A stretch of 64,000 nucleotides of DNA. Origin: Micropruina sp. (GTDB taxonomy: Bacteria; Actinomycetota; Actinomycetes; Propionibacteriales; Propionibacteriaceae). This document shows positions 1 through 9,175 of the stretch, in pieces (the stretch's first letter is position 1; every line of letters begins with the position of its first letter). A program made the position numbers and the translations under genes. The notes under the pieces are model-generated. The model was not told the origin of the DNA, made no database searches, and saw only the letters and a list, made by a program, of their open reading frames with translations. The stretch is from contig JADJVZ010000013.1 of assembly GCA_016716635.1 (NCBI GenBank), positions 186,001 to 250,000 of the forward strand. The letters are read 5' to 3'.

Positions 1-993
1 TCGGCGCTGGCCGCGCACCTTGCCGAACGGGACCTGCTGCTGCGGGGGCCGTCGGGGGAACTCGCCGTCACCCCCGACCTGGACCATCGCCACCTCATCG
101 ATTTCACGAACCCGGAGGCCGTCCGCTGGTGGGGTGACCAGGTGCGCAACCTGCTGGCGACCGAGCGTCCGGACGCCCTCAAGCTCGACTTCGCGGAAGA
201 GGTCCCCCTGGACGCGCGCTGCCATGACGGACGTCCCGGCTGGGCGATCCGCAACTCCTACGCCCGGGACTACCAACGGGCGACCGCCTCGGCGATCCCC
301 GAGGAACTGCGCCCATTCCCGTTCTTCTGCCGCTCCGGCACCACGGGCGCCCAGGCGACGCCCTGCCACTGGGTGGGCGACACCCGGTCATCGTGGGACG
401 GGCTGAGCGAGGCACTGCGGGCCTGCCTCTCGCTGTCCCTCTCCGGGTTCGCCCTGGTGAGCCACGACGCGGGCGGCTTCCACACCCCCGGGGCGGGGGT
501 GATCCCACGCACCCTCTTGGACGGCGGCGAGGCGTGTTTCACCGCCGATGTAGAACCAGAGCTGTTTGGACGCTGGGGGCAATGGGCAGCGCTGAGCCCC
601 GTTACCCGCTTCCACGGCCTGGGGTTTCGGGAGCCCACGGCCTATCCGGAACCGTGGCGGTCTGCGGTCATCGAGGCCCTTCGCCTGCGGGAACGCTTGC
701 GCCCACACCTCGTCCGTGCGGCGGCGGCAGCCGAGGAAACGGGGCTGCCGGTCATGCGTCCGCTGGCGTTGATCCACCCGGACGCCACGCTGCCCGCCGA
801 GGCCTGGCACTGCTATTACCTCGGGGCGGACCTGCTGGTGGCCCCGGTGCTGGAGCCCGGCGGCAGCGCCACCGTGTGGTTGCCCAGCGACGGCTGGCGT
901 CCGCTTCTGGGAGCGCCCGAATTGGGGGCGGGGATCCATCACGTCACCCTCGGAGCCCACCAGTTCCCGATCTACGCCCGCCCCACGACCTGA
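1..993 (+). CDS. Glycoside hydrolase family 31 alpha-glycosidase, 3' part
   Basis: The reading frame is open from the first base of the window, so the N-terminus lies outside; about 330 C-terminal codons are present. GH31 enzymes (alpha-glucosidases, alpha-xylosidases such as YicI) cleave alpha-linked glycosides with retention. The catalytic aspartate is in KLDFAEEVP (KTDFGE in YicI) and the acid/base aspartate in HWVGDT, preceded by the family's FCRSGTTGAQ stretch. A C-terminal beta domain follows (LGADLLVAPVL, then VWLPSDGW). No signal peptide can be judged. It ends just before a 22-bp perfect hairpin and converges with the AlkD-like gene. Family is certain; the substrate (glucoside or xyloside) cannot be decided. 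Confidence 0.9.
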   Translation, partial: SALAAHLAERDLLLRGPSGELAVTPDLDHRHLIDFTNPEAVRWWGDQVRNLLATERPDALKLDFAEEVPLDARCHDGRPGWAIRNSYARDYQRATASAIPEELRPFPFFCRSGTTGAQATPCHWVGDTRSSWDGLSEALRACLSLSLSGFALVSHDAGGFHTPGAGVIPRTLLDGGEACFTADVEPELFGRWGQWAALSPVTRFHGLGFREPTAYPEPWRSAVIEALRLRERLRPHLVRAAAAAEETGLPVMRPLALIHPDATLPAEAWHCYYLGADLLVAPVLEPGGSATVWLPSDGWRPLLGAPELGAGIHHVTLGAHQFPIYARPTT

Positions 994-1755
994 CGAGAAT
1001 GATGGTGTTGATTTACTCCTGACCCAGAGGAGTAAATCAACACCATCATGAAGAGGGCCGGCCTCGACGTGCTTCAGCGCCTCGCGGCGGGACAGGCCGG
1101 ACAGGTGCCCCACATGGGCGGCCACGAACTCGCGCACCCACTCCGGATCGGTGCGGGCGTACTGGCGCAGCGACCAGCCGATGGCCTTGCGGATCCAGAA
1201 CACCGAGCCGAAGATCGTCCCCTCGACGTTGGCCTCGATCACCTCGGCGAGCAGCGCGGTGTCGGTGCCATCCCGCCAGCCCAGCTGACACAAGATGGCG
1301 GTGCGGCGAAGCCACAGGTCGTCGTCCACCGCCCAGGCGCGCATCAATGCCTTCTGCTCGGGGTACCGCTGGACGATCGAGCCGATGAGGTCGCCCGCGG
1401 TGGCGTCCACCACGTCCCACCAGGCGGTGGCGACCACGACGTGGCGATAGAGCGGCAGCAGGTCGGGGGTCTGCAGGGATGCATGCACTCGATGCCGAGC
1501 GATTTCCAGCGCGAGGTAGTAATCCTCGCGGGCGACCGGACGATCGACGAGCGTCCTGATGGCAGCCTCGAACTCCGCGCGATCAAGCGGGTTCGCACGG
1601 ATCAGCGGCCGCGCCACCCGACGCAACTCCGGCGCCGTCACTCCGCGATACGGCAAGGCCGACTTCATGTACGCCTGCTGCTGCACCGCCCGCATCGGAT
1701 CGGCGTGGGCGTTGAGCCCCGTCCGCAGGGCCGTCAGCAAAGAGTCGGCGGTCAC
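388..1755 (-). CDS. AlkD-like DNA alkylation repair protein; frame does not close at its normal end
   Basis: From the GTG at 1755 the protein reads as a HEAT-like-repeat DNA alkylation repair (AlkD/AlkC superfamily) glycosylase, which removes alkylated bases: PYRGVTAPELRR, the tryptophan-rich ATAWWDVVDATAGDLIG, LWLRRTAILCQLGWR, and the family's usual terminal LSRREALKHV. The start is supported by a 4-base overlap (GTGA) with the stop of the upstream glycosyltransferase, suggesting translational coupling. Family members normally stop shortly after REALKHV (about 230 aa). Here no stop follows, and the frame continues through the hairpin at 999-1049 and antisense to the GH31 gene until 388. The last 220 or so codons are unlikely to be functional. 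A lost stop, a small frameshift (another frame stops at 1046) or a sequencing error would explain it. Confidence 0.7.
   Translation of the reverse strand: MTADSLLTALRTGLNAHADPMRAVQQQAYMKSALPYRGVTAPELRRVARPLIRANPLDRAEFEAAIRTLVDRPVAREDYYLALEIARHRVHASLQTPDLLPLYRHVVVATAWWDVVDATAGDLIGSIVQRYPEQKALMRAWAVDDDLWLRRTAILCQLGWRDGTDTALLAEVIEANVEGTIFGSVFWIRKAIGWSLRQYARTDPEWVREFVAAHVGHLSGLSRREALKHVEAGPLHDGVDLLLWVRSKSTPSFSSGRGAGVDRELVGSEGDVMDPRPQFGRSQKRTPAVAGQPHGGAAAGLQHRGHQQVRPEVIAVPGLGGQRGVRVDQRQRTHDRQPRFLGCRRRTDEVWAQAFPQAKGLDDRRPPRFRIGRGLPKPQAVEAGNGAQRCPLPPASKQLWFYIGGETRLAAVQEGAWDHPRPGGVEAARVVAHQGEPGEGQREAGPQCLAQPVPR
999..1049. terminator. Perfect 22-bp hairpin between convergent genes
   Basis: Arms 999-1020 and 1028-1049 are exact reverse complements around a 7-base loop (gacccag). 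The stem is AT-rich for this genome (contains TTGATTTACTCC) and has no clear U tract. Its position between the GH31 and AlkD-like genes suggests a bidirectional terminator. The AlkD-like frame reads straight through it. Confidence 0.6.
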
Positions 1756-2894
1756 TCGCGGGCGTGGTCGGCGATGATCCGGGCGATGTCGCGGGCGGCT
1801 TGAGGCTTGGCGACCCGGGCGGCCGCCTCGGACGCTCGCACCCGCGCCTCGGGGTCCTCCACCCAGCGGGTCACGGCCTGGACGACCTCCCACGGACGCG
1901 GCGCCCACACGCCGGCCTCATGTTGGACGACGTAGGTGACGTTGCCGTCCTCCTGCCCCGGCATGCGGCTGTACAAGATCAGGGGCAACCTCGCGGCGAA
2001 CGCCTCGCAGATGGTGCCGGGCCCGGCCTTGGTGACAATCATGTCGGCGGCCGCCATGAAGTCCGGCATGTCGCGGGTGAAGCCGTACGTGTGCACGGGG
2101 ATCTTCCAGTCGTGTGAATCCAGTCGCTCTCGCAGGTGCTCGTTGCGTCCACAGATGACGGCCAGTTGGGCCTTCAAGTGGGCCTTGTCGAGCGCCTTCG
2201 CGACCTCCTCCAGGGGGCCCATGCCGTCGCCACCACCGACCAGGAGCACGCAGGGCAAGTCCTCCACCCAGCCGAGACGCTCGCGAATGGCGGGACGGTC
2301 GGTGGGCAGGTGGGTGAATCGATCGGCGATCGGCAACCCCACCACGCGGACGTTGCCCGCCGGGACGCCCGTCTCGACGGCCTTCACCATGGCTTCGGGG
2401 GTCGGGACGATGATGAGGTCGGCGCGGTAGTCGAACCAGAAGGCGTGGGTGGAGACCATGTCGGTGACGACGGTGATGAAGCGGCGGGGGTCCCCCTGCA
2501 TCGCGCGGACCATCGCCGTGTTGACCAGCGGATGCACTGACACAAAGAGGTCGGCCGGATTCTCCCGGACCAGCGCCCGCGCACCCTTGCGGACCAGCGG
2601 CCACGTGACCCGGTTGGCTGCCCGCGACCGATGCTTGCCGTCGAACGCCTTGTAGGACAAGCCCCAGGCGGCGGGGAATTTCGCCATCGGGGGGTACAGC
2701 TCGGGGGCGTAGCTGAACGGCTTGGGGTAGTACTCCTTGAAGAAGTCGATCTTCGAGCTTTCGAACTGGCCGGGGAACTCGAGGTCGAGCGCCTCGATCA
2801 TCGCCTCCGTCGCGCTGCGGTGGCCGCCACCGGTGTCAGAGAAGAGGAAGACCACGCGCTTTTTGGGCTCGACCGAGGTGGCGGGCGTATCCAT
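1752..2894 (-). CDS. MGDG-synthase-like UDP-sugar:diacylglycerol glycosyltransferase
   Basis: 380 aa. It begins with the glycine-rich FLFSDTGGGHRSATEA of the MGDG_synth domain and ends with a GT-B C-terminal domain containing VLLVGGGDGMGPLEEVA and the nucleotide-sugar site AADMIVTKAGPGTICEAFAARLPLIL. Relatives (plant MGD1, Bacillus UgtP) move a sugar from a UDP-sugar onto diacylglycerol at the inner membrane face, giving glycolipids. The start is the ATG at 2894, with AAGGAGG five bases upstream; an earlier in-frame start at 2930 lacks this. It overlaps the AlkD-like gene by 4 bases. Sugar and acceptor are not deducible. Confidence 0.85.
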   Translation of the reverse strand: MDTPATSVEPKKRVVFLFSDTGGGHRSATEAMIEALDLEFPGQFESSKIDFFKEYYPKPFSYAPELYPPMAKFPAAWGLSYKAFDGKHRSRAANRVTWPLVRKGARALVRENPADLFVSVHPLVNTAMVRAMQGDPRRFITVVTDMVSTHAFWFDYRADLIIVPTPEAMVKAVETGVPAGNVRVVGLPIADRFTHLPTDRPAIRERLGWVEDLPCVLLVGGGDGMGPLEEVAKALDKAHLKAQLAVICGRNEHLRERLDSHDWKIPVHTYGFTRDMPDFMAAADMIVTKAGPGTICEAFAARLPLILYSRMPGQEDGNVTYVVQHEAGVWAPRPWEVVQAVTRWVEDPEARVRASEAAARVAKPQAARDIARIIADHARE

Positions 2895-3007
2895 GAGGGC
2901 CTCCTTGCTACGTGGGGGCAATCCTTGCATGAGCGCCGCCCAGTTGGTCGGCGTCCGAGCCCGGCGCGCTACACCTCCGTGCTACGCCTGCGAGCTACCC
3001 TTCCTGC

Positions 3008-3535
3008 ATGTCACGCAAGCTCTATTCCGGCCGCCTGGTCGACGTTTCCTTCGATGGTGAAATCTGCGAACACTCGGGTGTGTGCGTCCGCGGGCTCCCC
3101 GAGGTGTTCAACGTCAACGAGCGGCCCTGGATCAACCCCGATGGCGCATGGTCGCCCGAAGGCGCCCAACTGCTCATTGACGTGGTCGGGCGGTGCCCGT
3201 CCGGGGCGCTGAAGATCGAGCGTCCGGAACAGTTGCCGCGTGTGGAGGAGGATTCCGTGGGCGTCACTGACAACCCCGCCCGGCACCGCTACGAGGTGCG
3301 TCTGGACGGGGAGCTCGCGGGCTTCGCCGTGTACACCCTCTCGGAGGGCCTCATCACCTTCACTCACACCGAGATCGACCCCGCATTCGAGGGACGGGGT
3401 GCGGGCTCGGCCCTGGTGCGGGCGGCGTTGGACGACGTCCGCGCGAAGGGCGAACGCAAGGTGCTGCCGCTGTGCCCCTTCGTGAAGGGATGGATCCGCC
3501 GGCACCCCGGATACGACGAGTTGCTGTACCGCTAG
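3008..3535 (+). CDS. 4Fe-4S mono-cluster domain fused to a YjdJ-type GNAT domain
   Basis: 175 aa, two domains. Residues 1-75 match the small divergent 4Fe-4S mono-cluster domain (CEHSGVCVRGLPEVF ... GRCPSGAL), with cysteines in CEHSGVC and RCPSG. Residues 90-175 match the short GNAT domain (YjdJ/GCN5-related) with TFTHTEIDPAFEGRGAGSALV and CPFVKGWIRRHPGY. Such fusions occur in actinobacteria without a known substrate. The ATG lies 6 bases after a TACCCT -10-like hexamer (2996-3001) and has no Shine-Dalgarno, suggesting a leaderless mRNA. A stand-alone GNAT of the same type is at 42972-43268. Confidence 0.85.
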   Translation: MSRKLYSGRLVDVSFDGEICEHSGVCVRGLPEVFNVNERPWINPDGAWSPEGAQLLIDVVGRCPSGALKIERPEQLPRVEEDSVGVTDNPARHRYEVRLDGELAGFAVYTLSEGLITFTHTEIDPAFEGRGAGSALVRAALDDVRAKGERKVLPLCPFVKGWIRRHPGYDELLYR

Positions 3536-3654
3536 AGACTGGGGCCACGGGTGCGCTTCGGCATGCCCCGATGGTTCAATAGTTTACGTATTTGCCCTTG
3601 CCGCGGCCAGGTTTGGCGTGTTCCATTTGCCACCAAACTCTAGGGTCTACTGCC

Positions 3655-3669
3655 TATACTGAGCCGGTG
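3655..3669 (+). promoter_or_regulatory. -10 element and leaderless GTG start of the GntR gene
   Basis: TATACT at 3655-3660 is followed by 6 bases and then the GTG at 3667. Transcription starting about 7 bases downstream of the -10 would begin at the start codon. No Shine-Dalgarno is present. Confidence 0.5.
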
Positions 3670-4374
3670 GCAGCAGAAGCAACGGGCAGCCCCGGCCCGA
3701 AGTACGAGCGGGTGGCCGAGAGCCTTCGCAAGCGCGTTCGTTCGCTGCCAGTCGGGGCCTCGATCCCGTCCGAGCGCCATCTCGCCGAGGAATTTGGTAT
3801 CTCCCGCATGACCGCCCGCAGAGCCGTGGTGGCGCTCATGAACGAAGGGTTGCTGGAGCGGTTCGGCGGTCGCGGCACGTTCGTCACACAGCCGAGCCTG
3901 CGCGTACTGCTGGCGATGAACTCGTTCAGCGCCGACACACTGCGCAAGGGCAAGGTCCCGGGAGCGGAGGTTCTCGCCGTGACGGTCGAGGCGGCCGAGG
4001 CTGAGGGCGCTTTCCCCCAAGGCACGTCCGTCCTCACGGTGGAGCGGCTCCGCACAGCGGACGGTCAGCCGGTTGCGGTGCAGGTGGCCGGACTCGACGC
4101 CTCCCTCGTGCCTGGTCTCGAGGAGGAGGACCTGACCGGTTCGCTCTATCAACTCCTCGACACCCACTACGGAGTACGGCCGAGTTCGGGTGACCAACGG
4201 TTGTTAGCTGTGGCCTGCCCGGGCCGCCCTGCTCGTCAGCTGGGTATCGCCGAGGGCGCTCCGGTGCTTCGCCTCGAACGTCACACGTATGCGGGCGGAA
4301 CCCTCGTCGAGCACACAGTCTCGTGGTACCGCTCGGATCTCTACGAGTTCACGGCGGTCCTGCAGGCGTTGTGA
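3667..4374 (+). CDS. GntR-family (HutC/UTRA) transcription regulator
   Basis: 235 aa. The N-terminal winged helix-turn-helix (YERVAESLRKRVRSLPVGASIPSERHLAEEFGISRMTARRAVVALMNEGLLERFGGRGTFV split over residues 15-75) is typical GntR. The C-terminal UTRA effector domain ends with ERHTYAGGTLVEHTVSWYRSDLYEF. HutC-type regulators usually sense sugar phosphates or amino-sugar ligands and repress nearby uptake or catabolism genes. No such target is adjacent: Lhr follows. The GTG at 3667 is preferred over an upstream in-frame ATG at 3592, because the domain starts there and a -10 hexamer lies 6 bases before it. Confidence 0.85.
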   Translation: MAAEATGSPGPKYERVAESLRKRVRSLPVGASIPSERHLAEEFGISRMTARRAVVALMNEGLLERFGGRGTFVTQPSLRVLLAMNSFSADTLRKGKVPGAEVLAVTVEAAEAEGAFPQGTSVLTVERLRTADGQPVAVQVAGLDASLVPGLEEEDLTGSLYQLLDTHYGVRPSSGDQRLLAVACPGRPARQLGIAEGAPVLRLERHTYAGGTLVEHTVSWYRSDLYEFTAVLQAL

Positions 4375-4437
4375 TCCGGCACGGGCAGCCTCCGACCGCA
4401 CTTTTTGTCGGACGCGCCTGGCACTCTTGGACGCACG

Positions 4438-7400
4438 ATGGGTGATGTTCTAGAACGGTTCGGCCCGGCCACGGCGGCGTGGTTCCGGTCGAGCTTCACC
4501 GCGCCCACCCCAGCCCAGGCAGGGGCCTGGCAGGCGATCGCCTCCCGACGCCACACCCTCGTCGTCGCCCCCACCGGTTCCGGCAAGACACTCGCCGCCT
4601 TCCTGTGGGCCCTCGACCGTCTCTCCACCGAACCCACGCCCGACGCGCTGCGGCGCTGCCGGGTGGTCTACGTCTCGCCGCTCAAGGCCCTGGCGGTCGA
4701 CGTCGAACGCAACCTGACGTCGCCGCTCGTGGGCATCCGGCACGCCGCTACCCGGCTGGGCTTGGAGGCACCGGAGGTGAGGGTGGCGGTTCGCTCGGGC
4801 GACACCGCCGCCGATGAACGCCGCCGGTTCGCCAAACACGGCGCCGACGTGCTGATCACCACCCCCGAGTCGCTGTACTTGCTCCTCACCTCGTCGGCCC
4901 GCACGGCCTTGGCGGGCGTCGAAACCGTGATCGTGGACGAGATTCACGCGGTCGCGGGCACCAAGCGCGGGGCGCATCTGGCCGTCACGCTGGAACGGCT
5001 GGACGCCCTGCTTGAGCGTCCAGCCCAACGCGTCGGACTCTCAGCGACCGTCCGGCCGATCGAGGAGGTCGCCCGGTTTCTCGCCGGCGGGCGTCCGGTC
5101 GAGACTGTCGCCCCACCCGCCGACAAGCGCTGGCAGCTCGACGTGGTGGTGGGGGTTCCTGATATGGGCACGCTGGGCGAGCCGACGGGGGAAACGAATC
5201 CGGGCGACCCGCGCCGCACCTCGGTGTGGCCCCACATCGAAGAGCGGATCGTCGACCAGGTCGCCGCGCACCGGTCGACGCTCGTGTTCGCCAACTCCCG
5301 GCGCCAGGCCGAACGGTTGACGTCCCGGCTCAACGAGCTGTGGGAGGAGCGGGCTGCCGAGGGGCACACCCTGCAGACCGCCCGGCAGCGTGCCGTGACC
5401 GCGACCCGTCCCACCAGTTCCTACGTGGGCAACGTCGACATCAGCCAAGGGGCGCCCGCGCTGCTGGCCAAGGCGCACCACGGATCGGTGAGCCGCGAGC
5501 AACGCAAGGTCACCGAAGAGGAGCTGAAGGCCGGCCTCTTGCCCGCGGTCGTGGCCACCTCCTCCCTCGAACTCGGTATCGACATGGGCGCGGTCGACCT
5601 GGTGATCCAAGTGGAGTCGCCCCCGAGCGTGGCGTCGGGCCTGCAGCGCGTCGGACGCGCGGGCCACCAGGTCGGCGCGGTCAGCCACGGCATCTTCTAC
5701 CCCAAATACCGGGGCGATCTCGTGCAGACCGCGGTGGTCGTCGACCGCATGCGGGCGGGCGCCATCGAGGCGCTGCACATCCCGGCCAACCCGCTCGACG
5801 TGCTCTCCCAACAGGTGGTGGCGATGGTGGCGATGGACGAATGGACGGTCGCCGACGTCTTCGCACTCATCCGCCGAGCGGCCCCCTACGCGACGCTGAC
5901 CATGCCCGTCTTCGAGTCGGTGCTCGACATGCTGGCGGGGCGGTATCCGTCCGAGGAGTTCGCCGAACTGCGTCCGCGGCTGGTGTGGGATCGCCTGGCG
6001 GGCACCCTCACCGGGCGCGCGGGGGCGCAGCGGTTGGCGGTCACCTCCGGCGGTACGATCCCCGATCGGGGGCTGTTCCGGGTGTTCCTGGCCTCCTCCG
6101 ACGGTCCCGGGCGTCGGGTCGGCGAACTCGACGAAGAGATGGTCTACGAGTCGCGGGTCGGGGACGTCATCACGCTCGGCACCTCGACCTGGCAGATCGA
6201 GGACATCACCCACGACCAGGTGTTGGTCACGCCCGCCCCCGGCCAGCCCGGTCGCCTGCCGTTCTGGAAGGGCGACGGCATCGGACGTCCGGCGGAGCTG
6301 GGCGCGGCGCTGGGGGCGTTCGTCCGCGAGGTGGCCGCCCTCGGCCCCCGCGCAGCCCGCGACCGCACCCGGGCCAATGGTTTGGACGAGTGGGCCGCCG
6401 ACAATCTCGCCAGCTACCTGACCGAGCAGCGCGAGGCCGTCGGACGCGTGTCGACCGACCGCCAACTGGTGATCGAGCGGTTCCGCGACGAGCTCGGCGA
6501 CTGGCGCATCGTGCTGCATTCGCCGTTCGGGTCGCAGGTGCACGCGCCCTGGGCGTTGGCTCTCGGGGGACGGTTGCGCGAAGCGTTCGGCGTCGACGTC
6601 TCCGTGATGCACGCCGACGACGGCATCGTGCTGCGCATCCCCGAGACCGACCGCGACATCACCGACGCCGACTTACTCGATTTCGTGGTGCTCGACCCCG
6701 ACGAGGTGCACGACACGGTGGTCGCCGAGCTGGGCGGATCAGCGCTTTTCGCGGCGCGGTTCCGGGAGTGCGCCGGACGGGCGTTGCTGCTGCCGCGCCG
6801 GCGTCCAGATCAGCGTCAGGCCTTGTGGCAGCAGCGCCAGCGGGCGTCCGCGTTGCTGCAGGTAGCCTCGCAGTACCCGTCCTTCCCGATCGTGTTGGAG
6901 ACCGTCCGCGAGTGCGTCCAAGACGTGTTCGACGTCCCCGCGCTGATCGCCCTGATGCGGGCGATTCGGTCGCGCGAGGTGAGTGTGGCGAGCGTCCAGA
7001 CGCCGACCCCCTCGCCGTTCGCCAAGTCGCTGATGTTCGGCTACGTGGCGCAGTACCTGTACGAGGGCGATTCACCGCTGGCCGAGCGGCGGGCGGCGGC
7101 CTTGGCGCTCGACCCGGCGCTGCTGGCCGAACTGCTGGGCACCGGCGAGGGGCTGGCGCTGCGCGATCTGCTCGATCCACGGGCGCTGACCGACACCGAG
7201 GCCGAACTGCAGCACCTCACAGAGACCCGACGGGCGCGCGACGCCGATCAGATCACCGACCTGCTGCGCACGCTCGGGCCCCTGTCGGCCGCCGCGGTCG
7301 CCCGGCGCTCGCAGATCGACGCCGCGACCGCCCTCGCCTCCCTGGCCGCGGATCGGCGGGTGATCTCGGTGCGGCTTGCCGAACAAGACGTGTGGGCCGC

Positions 7401-9045
7401 GGTGGAAGATGCCGGGCGCCTCCGCGACGCCCTCGGGGTGGCGCTGCCGCAGGGGCTGCCCGCGGTGTTCACCGAGCCGGTCGCTGACCCGCTGGGCGAT
7501 CTCGTGGTGCGCTACGCCCGCACCCACGTGCCGTTCACGGTGGGGGAGCTGGCGTCCTGGTTAGGCCTCGGGACGGCGGTCGTCCACACGATCACGTCGC
7601 GCCTGGTGGCCGACGGCCGACTGGTCTCGGGGGCGCTGCGTCCGGTGGGGTGGGCGTCCGACGTGGCGGTGACCCCCATGCTGCTCGCCGATCATGACGC
7701 CCCCGACCTGGCGACCGACCTCTGTGACCCTGCCGTCCTGCGGTTGCTGCGGCGGCGTTCGCTTGCGGCGTTGCGCCGCGAGGTGGAGCCGGTCGCGCAA
7801 AGCGATTTCGCGCGCTTCCTGCCGGCGTGGCAGGGGGTCGGCAGCCTGCGGGGCGCCGACGGCGTGCTGCGCGCGATCGAACAGTTGGCGGGCGTCCGAT
7901 TGCCAGCTTCCGCTCTGGAGTCGCTCGTCCTGCCCGCCCGGGTGGTGGGTTACACGCCCGGCATGCTCGACGAGTTGATGGTCGCGGGCGAGGTGCTGTG
8001 GCAGGGGCACGGCGAACTCGCGGGCAACGACGGCTGGGTGTCGCTGCACCCTGCGGAGGCAGCCGCCGTCACCTTGGCGGAACCCCAGGTGCCCTCGGGA
8101 GACGAGACGACCGCGGCGCTGCTGGCCGCCTTCGAGCTGGGGGGTGGCCTGTTCTACCGGCAGGTGCTCACCGACCCGGCCGCCGAGGCAGCGGTCACCG
8201 AGGCCCTGTGGCAGTTGGTGTGGTCAGGTTGGCTGACCAACGACACCCTCGCCCCGCTGCGCGCGCGCCTCGCCGGCGGACGCACGGCACACAAGCCCCG
8301 GGTGGCGCGGTCGCGGCATTTTGCGCGGGTGGCGGGGCGCCGGCCGCTGGGCACCCGTCCGATCGGCGGCCCGATCGTGGCCGGACGCTGGTCCGCGCTG
8401 CCACGCCCCGACGCTGATTCGACGACCCGGGCCTACACGCGGGCCGAGATCCTGCTCGATCGCTACGGCGTGGTGACGCGCGGCTCGGTCGCCGCCGAGG
8501 AGACCCCCGGTGGCTTCGCGGGTGTCTATCAGGTGTTGGCCGCCGCCGAAGAGGCGGGTCGGGTCGGGCGCGGCTATTTCGTCGAGGGGCTCGGCGCCGC
8601 CCAATTCGGTACGACCGGCGCCGTCGACCGGCTGCGCTCGCTCGTGCGTCCGCTGGACGCCGCCCCCGACGGGGACGCGCTGGTTCTGGCGGCCTGCGAT
8701 CCGGCGAACCCCTACGGCGCTGCCCTCGGCTGGCCGTCGCGGGGCGGGGGCACCGGGCACCAACCCGCCCGCAAGGCGGGGGCGCTCGTGATCCTGCTCG
8801 GTGGCGAGCTGGTGCTCTACGTCGAGCGCGGCGGACGCACGCTGCTTTCGTGGTCGGAGGACCCTGATCGCCTCGTCCCCGCCGCCCGTGGACTGGCGGA
8901 AGCCGTCCACCACGGTGCCCTCGGCAAGCTCACCGTCGAAAAGATCGACGGCGGCGCGGCCCTCGGATCGTCGCACCCGCTGGCCGCGGCCCTGGAAGCC
9001 GCGGGCTTCCATCTCACTCCGCGCGGCTTGCGCCTGCGTCGCTGA
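4438..9045 (+). CDS. lhr: ATP-dependent 3'-5' helicase Lhr
   Basis: 1535 aa, full length for actinobacterial Lhr, an SF2 helicase that translocates 3'-5' and unwinds RNA:DNA hybrids; it belongs to a DNA-damage response in mycobacteria. RecA-like domains carry Q-motif PTPAQAGAW, Walker A PTGSGKT (residues 45-51), DEIH (about 167), the SATV motif III, and motif VI GLQRVGRAGHQVG. These are followed by a winged helix and the very long Lhr C-terminal domain with WxGxG-like segments. The ATG at 4438 fits the conserved start (VLERFGPATAAWF); an upstream TTG at 4405 is less likely. It lies just downstream of the GntR gene, with 63 bases between. Confidence 0.95.
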   Translation: MGDVLERFGPATAAWFRSSFTAPTPAQAGAWQAIASRRHTLVVAPTGSGKTLAAFLWALDRLSTEPTPDALRRCRVVYVSPLKALAVDVERNLTSPLVGIRHAATRLGLEAPEVRVAVRSGDTAADERRRFAKHGADVLITTPESLYLLLTSSARTALAGVETVIVDEIHAVAGTKRGAHLAVTLERLDALLERPAQRVGLSATVRPIEEVARFLAGGRPVETVAPPADKRWQLDVVVGVPDMGTLGEPTGETNPGDPRRTSVWPHIEERIVDQVAAHRSTLVFANSRRQAERLTSRLNELWEERAAEGHTLQTARQRAVTATRPTSSYVGNVDISQGAPALLAKAHHGSVSREQRKVTEEELKAGLLPAVVATSSLELGIDMGAVDLVIQVESPPSVASGLQRVGRAGHQVGAVSHGIFYPKYRGDLVQTAVVVDRMRAGAIEALHIPANPLDVLSQQVVAMVAMDEWTVADVFALIRRAAPYATLTMPVFESVLDMLAGRYPSEEFAELRPRLVWDRLAGTLTGRAGAQRLAVTSGGTIPDRGLFRVFLASSDGPGRRVGELDEEMVYESRVGDVITLGTSTWQIEDITHDQVLVTPAPGQPGRLPFWKGDGIGRPAELGAALGAFVREVAALGPRAARDRTRANGLDEWAADNLASYLTEQREAVGRVSTDRQLVIERFRDELGDWRIVLHSPFGSQVHAPWALALGGRLREAFGVDVSVMHADDGIVLRIPETDRDITDADLLDFVVLDPDEVHDTVVAELGGSALFAARFRECAGRALLLPRRRPDQRQALWQQRQRASALLQVASQYPSFPIVLETVRECVQDVFDVPALIALMRAIRSREVSVASVQTPTPSPFAKSLMFGYVAQYLYEGDSPLAERRAAALALDPALLAELLGTGEGLALRDLLDPRALTDTEAELQHLTETRRARDADQITDLLRTLGPLSAAAVARRSQIDAATALASLAADRRVISVRLAEQDVWAAVEDAGRLRDALGVALPQGLPAVFTEPVADPLGDLVVRYARTHVPFTVGELASWLGLGTAVVHTITSRLVADGRLVSGALRPVGWASDVAVTPMLLADHDAPDLATDLCDPAVLRLLRRRSLAALRREVEPVAQSDFARFLPAWQGVGSLRGADGVLRAIEQLAGVRLPASALESLVLPARVVGYTPGMLDELMVAGEVLWQGHGELAGNDGWVSLHPAEAAAVTLAEPQVPSGDETTAALLAAFELGGGLFYRQVLTDPAAEAAVTEALWQLVWSGWLTNDTLAPLRARLAGGRTAHKPRVARSRHFARVAGRRPLGTRPIGGPIVAGRWSALPRPDADSTTRAYTRAEILLDRYGVVTRGSVAAEETPGGFAGVYQVLAAAEEAGRVGRGYFVEGLGAAQFGTTGAVDRLRSLVRPLDAAPDGDALVLAACDPANPYGAALGWPSRGGGTGHQPARKAGALVILLGGELVLYVERGGRTLLSWSEDPDRLVPAARGLAEAVHHGALGKLTVEKIDGGAALGSSHPLAAALEAAGFHLTPRGLRLRR

Positions 9046-9175
9046 CGTCCCTTCGACCGGTGCCCTTGAACCTCGGTGCGCTCCTCGTCCGTCCCCTGCG
9101 GACCCCCTCGTGAGGGGGCGAATCTCCGACTTGCGGACGATCTTCCCGGGCCCCACCCCAACTACGCTGCCGACC

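Noticed and set aside
388..638. Long minus-strand frames over the GH31 gene
   Set aside because: They are antisense shadows produced by high GC; they lack motifs and conflict with the clear GH31 protein.
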